8,916 nucleotides of DNA, from the NCBI GenBank assembly GCA_020025735.1, contig JAHHRP010000077.1:1-8916 (forward strand). Direction: 5' to 3'. The stretch comes from Evtepia sp. (GTDB lineage: Bacteria; Bacillota; Clostridia; Oscillospirales; Oscillospiraceae). The translations under genes and the position numbers were made by a program. Every line of letters starts with the position of its first letter. The first letter of the stretch is position 1. This document shows positions 7,464 through 8,916 of the stretch, in pieces. The notes beneath the pieces were generated by a model. It searched no databases. It was not told the origin of the DNA and saw nothing but the letters and a program-made list of their open reading frames with translations.

Positions 7464-7568
7464 AACGCCTGGCATCCAGTCTGGCGTTCCTTCCATCTCC
7501 TGCCACCTCTTTTGTCTTGTCTGTCCATGGAAAGGTGGTCAGGTCTCCTTCACATTGGCGTTATGCCA
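7464..7568 (-). promoter_or_regulatory. Possible structured 5' leader of the TSCPD unit
   Basis: On the minus strand three hairpins can form between the proposed promoter and the TTG start. A short TGGC/GCCA stem is at 7556-7568. A long stem pairs CCTG-a-CCACCT (7543-7533) with AGGTGGCAGG (7508-7499), 10 bp with one bulged base. A third pairs AACGC and CTGG with CCAG and GCGTT (7488-7464), 9 bp with a 4-nt bulge. AACGCC at 7562-7557 could instead pair with GGCGTT of the third hairpin, giving two exclusive folds. It matches no riboswitch class I recognise. The pairings are seen; regulation is inferred. Confidence 0.35.
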
Positions 7569-7642
7569 CAAAATGACACAGCCAAATTCTGCTCATCTTT
7601 GATTGACAAGCCTTTCCTTCTCTTCGATCTTCATTCATTGTT

Positions 7643-7671
7643 ATCTTAGCAAAGCCCACCCAAAAAAGCAA
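7643..7671 (-). promoter_or_regulatory. Candidate promoter of the TSCPD unit
   Basis: On the minus strand TTGCTT (7671-7666) and TAAGAT (7648-7643) are separated by 17 nt, fitting a housekeeping sigma promoter imperfectly (3 of 6 and 4 of 6 matches). It would give a leader of about 210 nt that contains the hairpins described at 7464-7568. Confidence 0.3.
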
Positions 7672-7708
7672 GCAACCTCTTCCAAGGAAACACTGTGTAA
7701 CTTTGCCG

Positions 7709-7738
7709 TGTCTTTTTTATAAAAAATTGGTCATAGTA
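7709..7738 (+). promoter_or_regulatory. Candidate forespore (sigma-F/G-type) promoter of spoIVB
   Basis: CATAGTA (7732-7738) matches the sigma-G -10 pattern CATnnTA, and TGTCTT (7709-7714), 17 nt upstream, keeps the leading TG of the -35. In Bacillus spoIVB is read by forespore sigma factors F and G, so such a promoter is expected. The -35 is weak. CATCATA at 7781-7787 also fits the -10 pattern but has no -35. Confidence 0.33.
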
Positions 7739-7787
7739 AGTCTGCGCGTTTTTTCGCGCTCTATGGCGGCTGTCATCAGCCATCATA
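7713..7787. repeat. Three adjacent dyads upstream of spoIVB
   Basis: In 75 nt there are three inverted repeats: the perfect 14-bp palindrome TTTTTTATAAAAAA (7713-7726), GCGCG-T6-CGCGC (7744-7759), and an imperfect dyad with arms TATGGCGGCTG (7762-7772) and CAGCCATCATA (7777-7787) around TCAT. They could be operators, a structured leader, or for the first, a flexible AT tract. Confidence 0.5.
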
Positions 7788-7853
7788 GCGTTGCCGTTTG
7801 GATGGTTTTCTATCCTCTTGGATCGCAAACTATCCTGACAAAAATCAAATCAA

Positions 7854-7870
7854 AAGAGAGGTGATCTCTT
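7854..7870 (+). promoter_or_regulatory. spoIVB ribosome binding site within a small hairpin
   Basis: GAGAGGTGATC (7856-7866) is strongly complementary to the 16S rRNA 3' end and fixes the TTG start at 7869 with 7-nt spacing from GAGG. AAGAGA (7854-7859) and TCTCTT (7865-7870) can pair around a GGTGA loop, placing part of the start codon in the stem. The stem is short and may not be stable in the cell. Confidence 0.6.
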
Positions 7871-8916
7871 GCAGGATATCAAACAGCACCACGGCCTGGG
7901 AGCAATTTTTTTTCGCGTCTTGTTCCTGTTGGCCGCTGCGGCATTGCTGACCTTCTCTTTGGTCCCTGGCGCACAGGCGGCAGACAACCAAGTGCAGCCT
8001 CCCCGCACTGTCATTCCCTTGGGCCGGGCAGTAGGTATTAAGCTCTTTGCACAAGGTGTTTTGGTGGTAGGTCTGTCCGATATCACCACCGATCAGGGCG
8101 TGACCTCCCCTGCCCGTGCCTGCGGCCTGCTGGAGGGCGATGTGATCACCCACATCAACGGCACCCAGGTAGACTCCATTGAGCAGGTGCAGGAAATCCT
8201 CCAGAACCTGAATGGCCAGGAGATGTCACTGACCATCGTACGAGAAGAAAAGAGCCGGGAAGTAACCATCCGGTCCGCCCAATGCAGCACCGACGGCAGC
8301 TACAAACTGGGCGCTTGGATTCGGGATTCTATGGCCGGGATCGGGACGCTGACCTTTGTTGACCCGGATACAGGTTTGTTCGGAACCCTCGGCCACGGTA
8401 TCAATGACGTGGATACCGCTGTGCTTATGAAACTCCAGTCTGGCTCCATTACCCCTGCTTCGGTTGCTGGCGTGGTCAAAGGCACAGATGGACGCCCTGG
8501 AGAACTACGAGGTGTGTTTTCTTCGACCCAGGATTTAGGCAGCCTTTTCGCCAACACCCAGCAGGGTGTCTTTGGACGGCTCGATGATCCTACCACTTTC
8601 TCTGGCAATCCCGTACCCATAGCCAGTCGGGATGCACTTCATCCGGGCAAAGCCACCATTCTCTCCAATGTTTCTGGCACCAAGGTGGAAGAGTACACCG
8701 TAGACATTGAGAAAGTCTATGACAATTCCGCAGGCACCCGTGACCTGATGCTTCGAGTCACGGACCCCAGACTGTTGGAACAGACCGGTGGTATCGTCCA
8801 GGGCATGAGCGGCAGTCCCATTCTTCAGGACGGGAAGCTGGTGGGCGCTGTCACCCACGTTCTGGTGAATGACCCCACCAAGGGGTATGGCATTTTCATC
8901 GAAAATATGCTGGACG
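7869..8916 (+). CDS. spoIVB: SpoIVB, sporulation signalling serine protease (3' end outside window)
   Basis: In Bacillus SpoIVB crosses the inner forespore membrane and cleaves SpoIVFA, freeing SpoIVFB to process pro-sigma-K in the mother cell. This frame gives 349 residues from TTG at 7869 and runs off the window; from the family only a short C-terminal tail should be missing. Residues 12-37 are a signal peptide or anchor ending in GAQA. Residues of about 63-137 form a PDZ domain (GLLEGDVITHINGTQV). The S55-type peptidase domain follows with His176 in GTLGHGIN, Asp299 in RVTDPRLL and Ser314 in QGMSGSP. The Asp-Ser spacing of 15 equals that of the B. subtilis D363/S378 pair, so the triad is intact. 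It faces away from the TSCPD unit. In Clostridia spo0A commonly follows, but that lies outside the window. Confidence 0.95.
   Translation, partial: MQDIKQHHGLGAIFFRVLFLLAAAALLTFSLVPGAQAADNQVQPPRTVIPLGRAVGIKLFAQGVLVVGLSDITTDQGVTSPARACGLLEGDVITHINGTQVDSIEQVQEILQNLNGQEMSLTIVREEKSREVTIRSAQCSTDGSYKLGAWIRDSMAGIGTLTFVDPDTGLFGTLGHGINDVDTAVLMKLQSGSITPASVAGVVKGTDGRPGELRGVFSSTQDLGSLFANTQQGVFGRLDDPTTFSGNPVPIASRDALHPGKATILSNVSGTKVEEYTVDIEKVYDNSAGTRDLMLRVTDPRLLEQTGGIVQGMSGSPILQDGKLVGAVTHVLVNDPTKGYGIFIENMLD

Larger units (their letters stand above)
7426..7868. other. Divergent intergenic region between TSCPD gene and spoIVB
   Basis: This 443-nt stretch has no supported gene. It splits roughly in two. The left part (7426-7650) would be the leader and promoter of the leftward TSCPD unit, with several hairpins. 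The right part (7680-7868) is AT-richer in patches, carries three adjacent dyads and should hold the spoIVB promoter. Short frames on both strands lack ribosome binding sites and protein-like composition. Confidence 0.7.

Noticed and set aside
7464..7488. CTGGATGCCAG resembling part of a TPP riboswitch
   Set aside because: The CUGAGA element and the thiamin-box partners are missing, the loop is too short, and the downstream genes are unrelated to thiamin.
7603..7608. Perfect rightward TTGACA -35 box
   Set aside because: No -10-like sequence occurs 16-18 nt downstream, and a spoIVB promoter is expected to be forespore-type.
7455..7649. 64-residue rightward frame in the intergenic region
   Set aside because: It has no ribosome binding site, no recognisable motif, and overlaps the proposed leader of the leftward unit.
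7646..7828. 60-residue leftward frame (basic, with a hydrophobic tail)
   Set aside because: The TTG start has only a weak SD, the internal ATG pair has none, and its end coincides with a candidate promoter. A small peptide cannot be fully excluded.

Overview
The window looks like chromosomal DNA from a spore-forming member of the Clostridia (Bacillota). The spoIVB sporulation protease gene and the recD2-comF pairing point there. The moderately GC-rich codon use and the TSCPD-family small protein suggest an Oscillospiraceae-type gut anaerobe (Flavonifractor or Intestinimonas-like), but that genus-level placement is inference. Several genes start with GTG or TTG placed behind good Shine-Dalgarno sequences. 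No rRNA, tRNA, CRISPR array, insertion sequence or prophage gene was seen.

Positions 1-5236 hold a tightly packed rightward block for DNA repair and DNA processing. It contains the C-terminal two thirds of uvrA, a small membrane-anchored protein resembling the start of a GT-A glycosyltransferase, recD2 (a superfamily 1B helicase) and comF (a phosphoribosyltransferase-fold competence protein). The small gene overlaps recD2 by 20 nt and comF follows recD2 after 12 nt, so co-transcription and translational coupling are likely. A 13-nt inverted repeat right after the uvrA stop pairs with the ribosome binding site and start codon of the small gene, which suggests that gene is read only when ribosomes finish uvrA.

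Positions 5237-6430 hold a terminator-like hairpin, then a gene for an MreB/Mbl-type bacterial actin without mreC or mreD beside it. It ends in a strong hairpin that also serves the converging genes on the other strand.

Positions 6445-7425 hold a leftward two-gene unit. A TSCPD-domain small protein (TTG start, 89 aa) comes first. A 217-aa cysteine-rich protein follows, which reads as a diverged HdrB/GlpC-type CCG-domain protein. Its function is unknown, but the conserved cysteines in both proteins suggest metal or Fe-S chemistry. Upstream, the 443-nt intergenic region carries a possible structured leader for this unit and several dyads facing the divergent spoIVB.

Positions 7869-8916 hold spoIVB, cut by the window end. 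It encodes the PDZ-domain serine protease that in Bacillus signals from the forespore to activate pro-sigma-K processing, and its catalytic His, Asp and Ser are all visible. The most interesting parts for follow-up are the RBS-sequestering hairpin at 1950-2003, the TSCPD/CCG pair with its leader, and the orphan actin.
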